Below, piece by piece: positions 54,901 to 64,000 of a stretch of 64,000 nt of DNA. Numbering within the stretch: the stretch's first letter is position 1; each line of letters opens with the position of its first letter. The notes beneath the pieces were generated by a model that worked only from the letters and a program-made list of their open reading frames with translations, did no database searches and was not told the DNA's origin. The stretch is taken from the NCBI RefSeq assembly GCF_963259705.1, contig NC_081847.1, forward strand, positions 70,639,754 to 70,703,753, given 5' to 3'. This DNA is from Myotis daubentonii. Its lineage: Eukaryota; Chordata; Mammalia; Chiroptera; Vespertilionidae. The translations under genes and the position numbers were made by a program.

Positions 54901-57900
54901 AGCTGGCGAGCCACATGCTGCTCTTTGGCCTCTTGAGTGTGGCTCTTCCACAAAATACCACGTGCGGGCGCACACGTACAGTGTGATTGAAACTTCATAG
55001 CCCATGCACAGAAGTCGGTATTTTGTGGAAGAGCCACACTCAAGGGGCCAAAGAGCCGCATGTAGCTCACAAGCCTCAGTTTGCCGACCACTGCCCTAGG
55101 GAAATGAAAAGGACAGAAGGATTTTAAAATTTGAGAATGACATAAGATTTTCATTTTAAAAAATCTCTGAGCATAAATCCAAAATCAGGTGCTTGCATCA
55201 CTTTATAATCCGTTAGAAAATATATAGCCCTGACCAGTTTGGCTCAGTGGATAGAGCGTCGGCCTGTGAACTGAAAGGTCCCAGGTTTGCCGAAACCGGT
55301 TTGGCTCAGTGGATAGAGCGTCGGACTGCGGACTGGGGGGTCCCAGGTTCGATTCCGGTCAAGGGCATGTACCTGGGTTGCGGGCATATCCCCAGTAGGG
55401 GATGTGCAGGAGGCAGCTGGTCGGTGTTTCTCTCTCATCGATGTTTCTAACTCTCTATCTCTCTCCCTTCCTCTCTGTAAAAAATCAATAAAATATATTT
55501 AAAAAAAAAAAAGAAAGGTCCCAGGTTCGATTCTGGTCAAGGGCATGTACCTTGGTTGCGAGCACATCCCCAGTAGGGAGTGTGCAGGAAGCAGCTGAAT
55601 CAATGTTTCTCGCGATGTTTCTAACTCTCTATCCCTCTCCTTCTCCCTTCCTCTCTGTAAAAAATCAATAAAATATATTTTAAAAAGTATATATAAAACA
55701 TGCTCCTTCCTTAGGGAATGTGTGGTGCTTTGGGGTTAAGGTACGTTTAAGTACCCTTACCAGGCAACAAAAGGTCACCACTTTGGTCTGACCAAACGAG
55801 GACCAGGCAGGGAGGGAACGTCATGGTGGCTAAACTGAGACGACTTTTGTGGTGGCACTCTTGTTCCTCTCCTGCTGCATGTCAGGGTGTAAAGAGTTAT
55901 CGAGGGAAGATGATAACTCTGACTCTCATACCCCTCCTTTGGGTTTAGGAGAGGAGGAACATCTAACCCAGCCGGAAACCTCCCTGTAATCCTGCCTTTG
56001 TTTCCAGAATGACCAGAGCTCTCATGGACTCACTTGGGCCGGAGTGGCGCCTGAAACTGCCCTCTATCCCCTTGGTGCCTGTTTCAGCTCAGAAGAGGTG
56101 GGATTCAGAATATCACAAAGAGACGCCTAAAGGCAAATCCAAAGATACCACAACTGCCAAGAGCAGAGGTAAGCTGTGACTTTCTGCTCAATTTTGCAAT
56201 TTTCCTGTAGCCACTTTCTTTAGAGTAATCCTATAAAACTTGGCCTTGTTTAAGCTGAGTTATAAAAATAATATTAAAACAAAAAAGTATTAACCACTTA
56301 GAGGCTGTCTCAACTCTTTAAGGAGGGTCGTGAGAAAACCTCTCCCGCTGCAGGGATTAAGTGATAGAAGGCATGCTGAGCTCCTAGCCTGGCTCATAGG
56401 TATACAGCATTGGTTCCCTTCTCTCTTCTGGCAGCAGTTGGGATGTATCATATTGGATGCTTTGGTTACAAGAACAGAAAACGTACCATGGTAAAAATAA
56501 CAGATTTTACTGGCTCATATAATTGAAAAATCTAGAGTTCAGGTTCAGGCAAGGTTCGCCCAGCAGCTCACTACATTATCAGGCTCTGATCCCATTTCTC
56601 TGTGCTTCTCTCAACTTTCTTCTTTGGTATAGTCAGGTTTGTCTTCGGATGGGCTTCCCTCTTCGCAATAAAATAGCTATGACAGTTCCTGGTCTCACAT
56701 CCTTATACCACGCCTCACGACCCAGAGGGAGAGAAAAACTTTTTTTCTGAGAGAGTTTCTTTCCCCCCAAATCTCTAACTCACATTTTCTCTGTTTATTC
56801 CAGCCTGTTTGGTACAGGCCATTCCCTGAACTAGTCTCTGACTGAGGGCTGAGATTTTGTGGTGAGCTCAGCCCTAAGCCATCTGCCCCCCCTCCACAGC
56901 TCGAGGGCTCTGCTTCCCCAGGAACATGAGCACTGTGTGCGTCTCTGGGGAGAAGAAGTCAGAGGAGGGAGGTCAAAGGCAGGTAGCCCTGCACGGCAGA
57001 GTGTCCACCTCGACTATAAATGAAGAGGCCTTTCTTCAGGCGGGGCTCACGGGCGCTCTGATAATGCTCCACGGGAATCATCCCAGCTCAGCAGCTGGGT
57101 GTGGAGGAGAAGCCGTGCAGAAGGGGTCAGGCTGGAGCCTTGCGTGGATGGTAGCAGTTGTCCCTTCCAGGAGGAAACCTATGTGGCCATAGGCAGCATT
57201 TGGTCTGTTTTGTGGGAGCCTGTTCACTGTTCCCCACTCTTCCCTAGGATGAAAGTGTGGGGTGCTAGTGAACTAGGTGGCTTCAGTGCACCCACCATTT
57301 GTTTCATTCTTTCAGAGTCACTGAGCCATGTGTGTCCCAGGCCCTGTGCTAAGCAGTGTGACACAGGATGGGCAGCATTGGCCCTCCGAAGCTCTCAGTT
57401 TAATGAGACTGAGACAGCATTTTAAAATATAAGAGTAAGAACAAGTGCTTAAGAGTCTTTAGTATTCGGGGAGTTAGAAATCGGAATTGACATGTGTTTG
57501 GAGGAGGGTTGGGAAAAGGCTCACGGCGGAGGTGGCAGTAGGAGGTGACAGGTTGAGCCAGGCCTTAAAGGGTGAGTTCTTCAGGTGGGAAAGGGAGAAG
57601 GGACAGGAATTCTTGGCAGAGACAGTGGAGAGTTAGAGAGGAATGCATGCGGTGTAACTTGAACAACAGGAGTAAGCAAGACTATAGCATTAGTGTGTTG
57701 CAGAGCTGGGAGAAAGCTGAAGCTGTGTGTACATTGCAACCTACAGGCTCTACTTTTAGAGAAACTCAAGCACATATACACAAGGAGACATGTTTAAGAA
57801 TGTTCACAGCAGAATGTTTGTAATAGCAAAAAACAAAACTGGAAATAACACAGGTCTCCATAAATAGGAAAATGGAAAACCAATTGTATTGCAACAGTGA

Positions 57901-60900
57901 GAATTGTCAAACTACTATAGGTATATGCATCAGCACAGATCAATCTCAAGAATTTTGGCCCTAACAGTTTGGCTCAGTGGATAGAGTGTCGGCCTATGGA
58001 CTGAAAGGTCCCAGGTTCGATTCCGGTCAAGGGCATATACCTTGGTTGCGGGCACATCCCCAGTAGGAGGTGTGCGGGAGGCAGCTGATCGATGTTTCTC
58101 TCTCATCGATGTTTCTAACTCTCTATCCCTCTCCCGTCCTCTGTGTTAAAAAAAAATAAAAATGAAATATATATTTTTTAAAAAGAATATAATTTTGAAA
58201 AGGGGAAAAAGAAAACAAGGTTATAGAAGAATACATACAATTATCTGTTCCTTTACATAAATTCAAAAACAAACAACAAATAGTTTATAAATACTATTGT
58301 ATATAGTAAACTACCCAAAACTAAAAGGAAGGACGCACAGAAGTGGGGATAATGGTTTTCTCCAGGGGTGGACTGACTTGAGGAAGGGCCCATAGGGCTT
58401 CAGAGGTCCCCGTAAATGCTGTTTCTTAATTAAGGTGAGGGTATCGGTTTTACTCCCAAAACATTACCCTTGTCATATATATTATTTTCTAAAGATAGTT
58501 TTTAAAAATTAAAAAAGCAGGTGATACAGTAGTTGGGGCTGGAACAGTTAATTCAGGCCTGGAGGCCAGGCTGAGCAGCATGGGTTTCACTTTCTCCTAT
58601 TTCTCCTTGAAAGCTGGGGCAGATGTTAGGTGAGGCTCAGACCAAAACAATGAGGAATAGCACTCTCTTCCTCTTTCTGAAAGCCTGGGAGCTACGCCCT
58701 TTCTTTACCAGAGGCTTGTTTAAATTTTTAATTATTCTCCTGCTTTAAGTTCATAGGGGGTTCTGCACTTTCTCGTGTAGTCTCAGATTTCCTCCCGACA
58801 GTAGTCCTGTGTAGAGTAAGTGTTGCCCCCGTTGTATTGCTGAGGAAATTTAGATCCAACAGAGATGGTAGTTCACACAAGATCTTCCAGCTGCCAAGTG
58901 GCAGTGCCAAGGCTAGAACCCAAGGTGCTTTCTATCATGTGTTATCATGTGCATGTATAAGTATGTTTATATCAGGAGTCCTCAACCTTTTCTGAATGAA
59001 AAACTATTTAATTTCCCAGAAGCCATTGACGGGGGGAATCATTGCTCAGGAAGGATACTTTACAACAGCATAGGAAACCTCTGGGAGGGTTGTGGACGAC
59101 TTAGAAGAGACGATGCCGAAGAGACCTCGCTGATCTCCGTCTGGCACCTGCTCCATGGTTTTTTCCTCTTCTGAATTTGTACCTAGTGCCTTCTGGGGAT
59201 GTGGAGAGAGCCAGAGTTCTGAAGGAAGAAGGCAATGAGCTTGTAAAGAAGGGAAACCATAAGAAAGCTATTGAGAAGTACAGTGAAAGCCTCTCGTATA
59301 GTAACCTGGAGTCCACCACGTACAGCAACAGGTACCTTCCCCACAGCTGCTGGCCTGGGGATTTCAGGACATTGGCTATTCCGTTCCATAATCTTCTCTT
59401 GGACTGTGGGGGGGCTCTTCTTCCCTGGCATTTAGTCAGTATGTCACAGCTCAGAAGATGCATTCACACTCATTTTGGTCACCATGAGGCAGGCATTGTT
59501 AGTGGCATTCACTCTCTTGAAAGGATAGAAACTGAGTGATGCCAAAGGGGAACCTGGGCTTTGTTAACCTCCCTCCCCAGGATCTTCATTTACGATGTCT
59601 TGCTACACAGACACAACCTCAACGCTAGTCATGTAGCCTTTCCACCTTCCCTGCTCCCACCCCATGGCTTCTCCAAAGCCCTCCTATTAGAAACTTTGGC
59701 CCTGAGAGCACAAGGCAGAACCCAGGATATGGAGTAATTATCGCCTGGCCTGGGAGTGAGAGACAGGTCCAGGCTAACCGGAGGGGTGAGACTCCCGGTG
59801 CTGAAGAAGACCCTGCAACTGTACCACATGTTATTCTTCAGTTCAAAGATCTTGTATCTACTATAGGCTCACCCTTCCTTATCCAAATCTGTGTTTCAGA
59901 TTTGGTAAGGTAATGTGGTCCATGTACTGAATCACATACCATTTAGGGTCAAGGGCAGCTTGTGAAGTTAATTGTTAGCATTTCTGCAGTGAAACATAAG
60001 GAAATTCCACATTCACATGTGGTGGTATAAAGAAAGACTAGCCTTGCCCTAACCAGTTTGGCTCAGTGGATAGAGCATCGGCCTGAGGACCAAAGGGTCC
60101 CGGGTTCAATTCCAGTCAAGGGCATGTACCTTGGCTGCAGGCTCCTCCCCGGCCCAGGCCCTGGTCGGGGCTTGTGCAGGAAGCAACTAATAGATGTGTT
60201 TCTCTGTCTCTCCCTCTTTCTTCCACTCTAAAAGATCAATGGAAAAAATATCCTCGGGTGAGGATTAACCAAAAAAAAAAAAGACTAGCCTCATGTCGGT
60301 TCAGGCCAGGGTTTACTGCCTAATGAGTTGAAAAGAGAACTTTCAAACTGAAAGCTTAAGTTTTGGACCTGTGGTTTTTCTGGCTGATGGGAACAAGGGT
60401 GCCTCGGTCCGCCAGGCTAACCTGAACAAGAGGGCTGCAGCATCTCCTCGCTCCTCTTTCTCTGGCCCTGCTCACCTCATGTTGCTGGAGACCTCTAGCA
60501 ACCCATTTCCATGCACATGTGTGTGTGTCACAGTTTTAATTACTGTTGCTTTGTAATATCTTGTAGGCTGGTCTCTTCCTCCTCCTCCTCCATCCGAGCA
60601 GCCCTGGCTATTTTCCCAGACTTGTTCTTCTAGCTAAACCATGGGATCATTTTGACAGATTCCCAAGAGTATCTTGTGTTTTTGTTTGGGATTACATTTA
60701 ATCTATCGATTTAACTTAGAGGACTGACAACTATACAACATTGAATTTTCCATCCATTGTGACTGAAATTATACCACATCCTGGACATCATTTCCATGCC
60801 CCACCTCATGCATTTGCCCTGTGTGCATCACCTTGAGTTCTCTTTGGCTCACTTCAGTTCTCTTAGCACAGTTGATACCTAAGTGGATGTCACCACTCAG

Positions 60901-62406
60901 GTTCCTGGCCCCAACCGCTGGCCAACCCCTGCATGCACCTCCAGAGACTCATTTCCTCCTCACAACAATTCTTCAGCTTAGGTCGTGGTCCCATTTTATC
61001 TGAGAAAACAAGTGTGGAAAGATGAATTAACAAGCACGAAGTTAAACAACTCATCCATGGTAGAGTTGTGACTGAGCCAGGTCTTTGTAACTCCAAAGCT
61101 TGAGTTCCTTTTCACTCACTCATGTTATCTTCCAGACTGCTTTGTAATGGGGAAAAAAATTAGGTATACCCAACTAAGTGACTACTTTGTACCCATTCAA
61201 AACGATGCGGTGGAATGGATGGACTTCCGTACTGAGCTCCAAGACATCCGTTTTCAGTGACTGTCTTTGGAGAAAAGGACTAGAATTGAGTGAGAAAGAT
61301 AAACACACTTCCCCCCATAAGTGCAGAGTGACTTGGATGGATGCACATGACTTTTTCCCAACATTTTATTTTGAACATTTTCTAAGTATCAGTTGAAAGA
61401 TTTTTCATTGAACACCCATATTCCTGTCATCTAAATTAACATTTTGTTATATTTGCTTTATCACTATTTAGCCATCTCCTGACCCATGTTATTTTTGATG
61501 CATTTCAAAGTCGCAGACACCTTTCTATCTCGCCCCTAACACATCAGCATACGTATCATTAATTAAAACCCAGTATTTTTGTTTTAAGGCAGGTAACTTT
61601 TTAGTCTGTCAGGGGGAAGGTTTCGGGAAACCTTTTCTTTGCTTAGAAGAGCACAGTATGGGAATGTGAGGTAGACAAAATGCTAGAGCTCAGTGAGGCC
61701 GGAGAACCCAGGTTGAGTCCCAGGCCTGCCCCTCAGTAGTGGTAGAACCTTGAGCAAGGCGCTTCACCGCTGAGCCAGCGTTTCACCTGTGGAAAGGGGC
61801 TGGGTTGGTGTGAGGATTGAAGAACATGTAAAGTCAGCAGCACAGAGCAGGTGTTCAGTGAATCAAACTACCTCCGGTCTGGGCGGCCCCTAGAAGTGAC
61901 TGACCTCGGCGCGGTCTTCCCTGTCAGAGCGCTCTGCCATTTGGCCCTGAAGCAGTACAAGGAAGCGGTGAAGGACTGCACGGAAGCCCTCAAGCTGGAT
62001 GGGAAGAACGTGAAGGCATTTTACAGGCGGGCCCAAGCCTATAAGGCGCTCAAGGTAAGAAGTCCTCCTCAGCCAAGCTCCGGGCATCTGTGCCTGCGGT
62101 GGACCTTCCCGATTGTGGTCAAGGCGAGTTGGTATCTGCTACGTCCCTGCTCATCCGGGGGCCCAGGCAGCCCCTGTCAGACCTGTGTGCTGGGGTTTGA
62201 AAAGCCTCTCTGTCTCAGCAGCTGCCCCCCCCCCCCCCCCCCGCTTGATCTCACCTCAGTCATGGCGCCATCCCCACACCCTTCCTTCTCTCTTTTATTA
62301 GGACTATAAATCCAGCTTTGCAGACATCAACAGTCTCCTGAAAATTGAGCCTAAGAATGTCCCTGCACAGAAGTTGCAGCAAGAAGTTAACCAGAAGTTA
62401 AACTAA
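45638..62406 (+). CDS. TOMM34: TOMM34, HSP70/HSP90 TPR co-chaperone (complete, 7 coding exons)
   Basis: Cytosolic and outer-mitochondrial-membrane-associated scaffold. Known role: its N-terminal TPR domain binds the HSP70 C-terminus and its C-terminal TPR domain binds HSP90, handing on preproteins for mitochondrial import. Exons 45638-45764, 50380-50479, 51617-51769, 56008-56168, 59187-59331, 61928-62054 and 62302-62406 have GT-AG borders and compatible phases, joining to 918 nt (305 aa plus TAA). Human TOMM34 has 309 residues. TPR1 is in exons 1-3 ([18 protein letters not shown]), the linker in exon 4, TPR2 in exons 5-7 ([29 protein letters not shown]). PKA motif RRAS93 is conserved. The linker after Ser160 is 3 residues shorter than human and one residue is missing near the exon 5 start. 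The start is the ATG in CAGGATGG that gives MAPKLSDS, matching the human start. The longer upstream in-frame ORF is CpG-island leader. Confidence 0.97.
46085..46620 (-). mobile_element. LINE-1 ORF2 C-terminal remnant
   Basis: Minus-strand translation shows LLGIYAKEF and TMEYYA, matching the end of L1 ORF2, with stops and indels. Confidence 0.7.
46970..47210 (+). mobile_element. Ves SINE, young, in a G-run target
   Basis: Head GCCGAAACCGGTTTGGCTCA. The duplication is GAAT-G(15)-TC on the left (46949-46969) and GAAT-G(8)-TC on the right (47211-47224). Confidence 0.92.
47902..48411 (+). pseudogene. RPL32: RPL32 processed pseudogene
   Basis: Intron-less copy of ribosomal protein L32 mRNA. It starts at the 5-prime leader (CTTCCTCGGC), runs through the coding part (recognisable: [47 protein letters not shown]) and ends in an A-rich tail. 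It is flanked by the 9-bp repeat AAGACACTT (47893-47901 and 48412-48420). The true start codon region is deleted, several residues differ and the reading frame shifts, so intact L32 cannot be made. It is a typical LINE-1-mediated retrocopy lying in sense in TOMM34 intron 1. Confidence 0.9.
49975..50110 (-). mobile_element. LINE-1 3-prime fragment
   Basis: TTTATTGGGGTGGCATTGGT... ACATACAGGTTTCAGG is a common LINE-1 3-prime end in reverse. It stops about 270 bp before TOMM34 exon 2. Confidence 0.65.
50380..50479 (+). CDS. TOMM34: TOMM34 coding exon 2
   Basis: 100 nt, acceptor GGGCAG, donor GTAAGC. It encodes [18 protein letters not shown] and DCIKDCTS. It contains the TPR asparagine (YSNRAA) of the two-carboxylate clamp type that binds EEVD tails. 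Confidence 0.96.
50480..51616 (+). other. TOMM34: TOMM34 intron 2
   Basis: 1.1 kb holding a short GA tract (50815-50830) and a MIR remnant (about 51090-51290). Nothing else is seen. Confidence 0.85.
51617..51769 (+). CDS. TOMM34: TOMM34 coding exon 3
   Basis: 153 nt, acceptor CTCTAG, donor GTGAGC. It encodes [17 protein letters not shown] (Ser93 in a PKA-type RRAS), [16 protein letters not shown] and the end of TPR1. Confidence 0.97.
53057..53291. mobile_element. hAT miniature element, family C
   Basis: Same ends as the copy at 19384. Perfect target duplication CACTAGGG at 53049-53056 and 53292-53299. Confidence 0.92.
54392..54598 (+). mobile_element. Ves SINE
   Basis: Perfect 15-bp duplication AGAGGGAATGTGGCA at 54377-54391 and 54599-54613. 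Confidence 0.92.
54663..54874. mobile_element. hAT miniature element, short derivative of family A (212 bp)
   Basis: Lacks the middle of the 311-bp form (GACCATCCTGCATATCAG junction). Flanked by CCCTAGGG on both sides (54655-54662 and 54875-54882). Its right end reads CACTA instead of CACTG. Confidence 0.92.
54883..55093. mobile_element. hAT miniature element, family B (211 bp)
   Basis: Ends CAGTGGTTAGCAAACT / AGTTTGCCGACCACTG. Flanked by CCCTAGGG at 54875-54882, shared with the neighbouring family A copy, and at 55094-55101. Confidence 0.92.
55226..55690 (+). mobile_element. Ves SINE interrupted by a second SINE
   Basis: Outer element GCCCTGACCAGTTTGGCTCA, broken at 55287 and resuming at 55513 after the inner copy. 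Confidence 0.92.
55289..55512 (+). mobile_element. Ves SINE nested in a SINE
   Basis: Inner copy beginning GCCGAAACCGG. The outer SINE sequence GAAAGGTCCCAGGTT is duplicated at 55273-55287 and 55513-55527. Confidence 0.94.
56008..56168 (+). CDS. TOMM34: TOMM34 coding exon 4 (inter-TPR linker)
   Basis: 161 nt, acceptor TTTCCAG, donor GTAAGC. It encodes [19 protein letters not shown] and [14 protein letters not shown]160, then a Lys/Thr-rich linker 3 residues shorter than in human TOMM34. Confidence 0.96.
57750..58350. mobile_element. LINE-1-like remnant split by a SINE
   Basis: ACATGTTTAAGAATGTTCAC, AGCAAAAAACAAAACTGG and TGGAAAACCAATTGTATTG are LINE-1-like. The SINE at 57958-58184 interrupts it. 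Confidence 0.55.
57958..58184 (+). mobile_element. Ves SINE inside a LINE-1 remnant
   Basis: GGCCCTAACAGTTTGGCTCA head and A-rich tail. LINE-1-like sequence continues on both sides. Confidence 0.88.
59187..59331 (+). CDS. TOMM34: TOMM34 coding exon 5
   Basis: 145 nt, acceptor TACCTAG, donor GTACCT. It encodes [35 protein letters not shown] and STTYSN, the first helices of the HSP90-binding TPR2. Confidence 0.96.
59332..61927 (+). other. TOMM34: TOMM34 intron 5
   Basis: Contains a Ves SINE (60046-60280), LINE-1-like remnants (about 60527-60760 and 61410-61590) and a MIR remnant (about 60950-61090). Confidence 0.8.
60046..60280 (+). mobile_element. Ves SINE
   Basis: Head GCCCTAACCAGTTTGGCTCA, tail TCCTCGGGTGAGGATTAACC, duplication AAGACTAGCCT on both sides. 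Confidence 0.9.
61928..62054 (+). CDS. TOMM34: TOMM34 coding exon 6
   Basis: 127 nt, acceptor TGTCAG, donor GTAAGA. It encodes [18 protein letters not shown] and [18 protein letters not shown] to KALK; the KxxxR clamp residues of TPR2 are visible. Confidence 0.97.
62055..62301 (+). other. TOMM34: TOMM34 intron 6
   Basis: 247-bp intron with an 18-bp C run (about 62225-62242) some 60 bp upstream of the exon 7 acceptor. Confidence 0.9.
62302..62406 (+). CDS. TOMM34: TOMM34 coding exon 7 and stop
   Basis: Acceptor TTTATTAG, then [18 protein letters not shown] and the C-terminus QQEVNQKLN with TAA at 62404-62406. Confidence 0.96.
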   Translation, partial: DYKSSFADINSLLKIEPKNVPAQKLQQEVNQKLN

Positions 62407-63240
62407 AATTCCAAAAGGGCCGCAGGAAAACCTCCACTGGATGCCTTCCTCTGTGTCTGCTTCTGGGACCCAGCATGCCCCCAGTGAGCTCTGAAGCGCC
62501 CTCCCTCTGCCCTACAAAGCAGTAGTAGCCTCCCACCCCTTAAGAGGCTTTGTTCAAATTCAGCTCAGTGTAGCAAAAACCAGACATTGTTTTGCTGGAA
62601 AGGTCCCCTGCTGTGCCGAAGCCCTGTTCTCCATCCCCTGCCTGGACAGCTAGCGGATCGTAACAGTTCCTCATCAGCAAACCACTGGGCCTGGCCCTGC
62701 CCCGAGCATGCTCCAGACTGAGGGCTGCCCTATGAGCGTCACCAGCCCACCTCACTGGCTCAAGAGCAAACTAAGCTGCGGGTATGGAAGGGGGGCCATG
62801 GGACTAAAAAACCTTGGCCACAGGACTAGAAACACCTAAAGCAGCCTGTTGAGCTGGTTCTCCAGGGCTGCCAGCCTGCCCTGTCCTAACATAGTCCTCT
62901 GTGTTCTGAGTTCCAGCCCTTTTGGCCAGGCCCCACTTTGGTAGGGAGGCAGAACCCTGACCCTTGGGTGGCTTTGTCTGGGGCGCTGTGCTGCTGCTTG
63001 CATGGAGGTGCCTAAGTTGTGTCGGGAGCCCAGAGGTGGCCAGCCCTCCTGAAGGTGGATGGGAAGAAAGGCCTCCTTGAAGTCAGTGTCCTCCTGTTCT
63101 GGGCAGGGACTTTTGACCCCAACAGTGGCCCTCCAGGCTTCTTATTCTTTGTTATACGAAGTTAATTTGAACTGAACTGACTCGGTTTTGTTGAACTGTG
63201 CGTTTAAACGATTACATTAAACATTTTTCTTCTACAAAAA
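62407..63240 (+). other. TOMM34: TOMM34 3-prime UTR
   Basis: About 830 nt of unique sequence without inserted repeats between the stop codon and the poly(A) signal. The length fits a ~2-kb mRNA. The exact end is inferred. Confidence 0.75.
63216..63221 (+). terminator. TOMM34: TOMM34 poly(A) signal ATTAAA
   Basis: ATTAAA is followed about 20 nt later by a GT-rich element (TGTCTGTTGTACTTT). A second hexamer, AATAAA, is at 63302-63307 and could serve a slightly longer transcript. Confidence 0.7.
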
Positions 63241-63450
63241 TGTCTGTTGTACTTTCATTTATGCTTTTTAAGCTTTGTGCTGAAAATTTTGCAATAACAA
63301 CAATAAAAGCTACCACTGTTCGATTAGCATTCAGCTAATCATTGAACAAATCATTCACTGAAATGTCTGCTTGGACCAGGCCTCATATTGCTGGGGAAAC
63401 CATGAATGAGTAGACACGGTCCCTGGTCTCAGAGGGCTGACAGTCTAGTG

Positions 63451-63661
63451 CAGCGGTTCTCAACCTGTGGTCGCGACCCCTTTGGCGGTCGAATGACCCT
63501 TTCACAGGGGTCGCCCAAGACCATCCTGCATATCAGATATTTACATTACGATTCATAACAGTAGCAACATTACAGTTATGAAGTAGCAACGAAAATAATT
63601 TTATGGTTGGGTCACAACATGAGGAACTGTATTTAAAGGGCCAGAAGGTTGAGAACCACTG
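63451..63661. mobile_element. hAT miniature element, short derivative of family A (211 bp)
   Basis: Same deletion form as at 54663. Target duplication GTCTAGTG at 63443-63450 and 63662-63669. It lies just downstream of TOMM34. Confidence 0.92.
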
Positions 63662-64000
63662 GTCTAGTGGGACTGAAATTAATCAGATCCCAGGAACAAG
63701 TGTAAAACTACGGCCAACTTACACATGTTCGAGAAGTCATTACACAGCACTTGCCCTGCCTGAAGGGAGATGTGACCTCAGGGAAAGGGATCCCTGGGGA
63801 AGTAAGTTTGAATTGAGTTCTAAGGGGGGAGTTTAGCTGGTGAGGAGGGGAGGGTTAAGGTCCTCATTGGGAGCACAGAGACCAGACCGTGCCACTCCGG
63901 TTCACAAAGCACAGCCTGGATGGAGGGTGGAGAGTGCTCCAGCAGCCAGCCAGAACGAGGCTGCCTCCCTCTCCTGGCCTGTGTCTTACTTAGTTCAATT

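Larger units (their letters stand above)
51770..56007 (+). other. TOMM34: TOMM34 intron 3
   Basis: Contains a hAT element (53057-53291), a Ves SINE (54392-54598), two hAT elements stacked in one target site (54663-55093) and a SINE nested in a SINE (55226-55690). The 52.4-54.3 kb stretch is otherwise unique. Confidence 0.85.
56169..59186 (+). other. TOMM34: TOMM34 intron 4
   Basis: Contains a LINE-1-like remnant (about 57750-58350) split by a Ves SINE (57958-58184) and a MIR remnant near 58800. The rest is unique. Confidence 0.8.

Overview
The window is mammalian nuclear DNA from a vespertilionid (or closely related) microbat. Two things support this. The genes are interrupted by introns with canonical GT-AG sites and are orthologues of human genes at 20q13.12. 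The repeats are the mix known from vespertilionid bats: tRNA-derived Ves SINEs on both strands, HeliBat-type Helitrons, and several short non-autonomous hAT elements with intact 8-bp target duplications. The species cannot be fixed from the sequence alone.

Gene layout: two genes stand head to head. STK4 (MST1, Hippo-pathway kinase) is on the minus strand. Coding exons 1-9 (residues 1-382) run from 40835 down to 13961. The last coding exon or exons, which carry the SARAH dimerisation domain, lie beyond position 1, so positions 1-13960 are intron 9. TOMM34 (HSP70/HSP90 co-chaperone of the cytosol and mitochondrial surface) is complete on the plus strand. It has seven coding exons from 45638 to 62406, encodes 305 residues, and has a poly(A) signal at 63216. 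Each gene starts in a CpG island (about 40.4-41.25 kb and 45.3-45.96 kb). The 4.8-kb interval between the two start codons holds repeats and no third gene that I can support.

Non-coding content: about twenty Ves SINEs, four Helitrons, eight hAT miniature elements of three families, a mariner-type miniature element, one eutherian Charlie-like hAT, LINE-1 remnants, a MaLR LTR, an LTR-like segment upstream of TOMM34, MIR remnants, several (CA)n/(CT)n tracts and an RPL32 processed pseudogene in TOMM34 intron 1.

The two genes have unrelated functions and the sequence gives no sign of shared regulation beyond synteny. I found no undescribed gene system. The most notable structures are these: a ~405-bp inverted duplication with a third, direct partial copy in STK4 intron 4; two different hAT elements stacked in one 8-bp target site (CCCTAGGG three times) in TOMM34 intron 3; a perfect 17-bp inverted repeat around a truncated SINE beside STK4 exon 2; and a TOMM34 linker that is 4 residues shorter than human next to the PKA/14-3-3 site Ser160.
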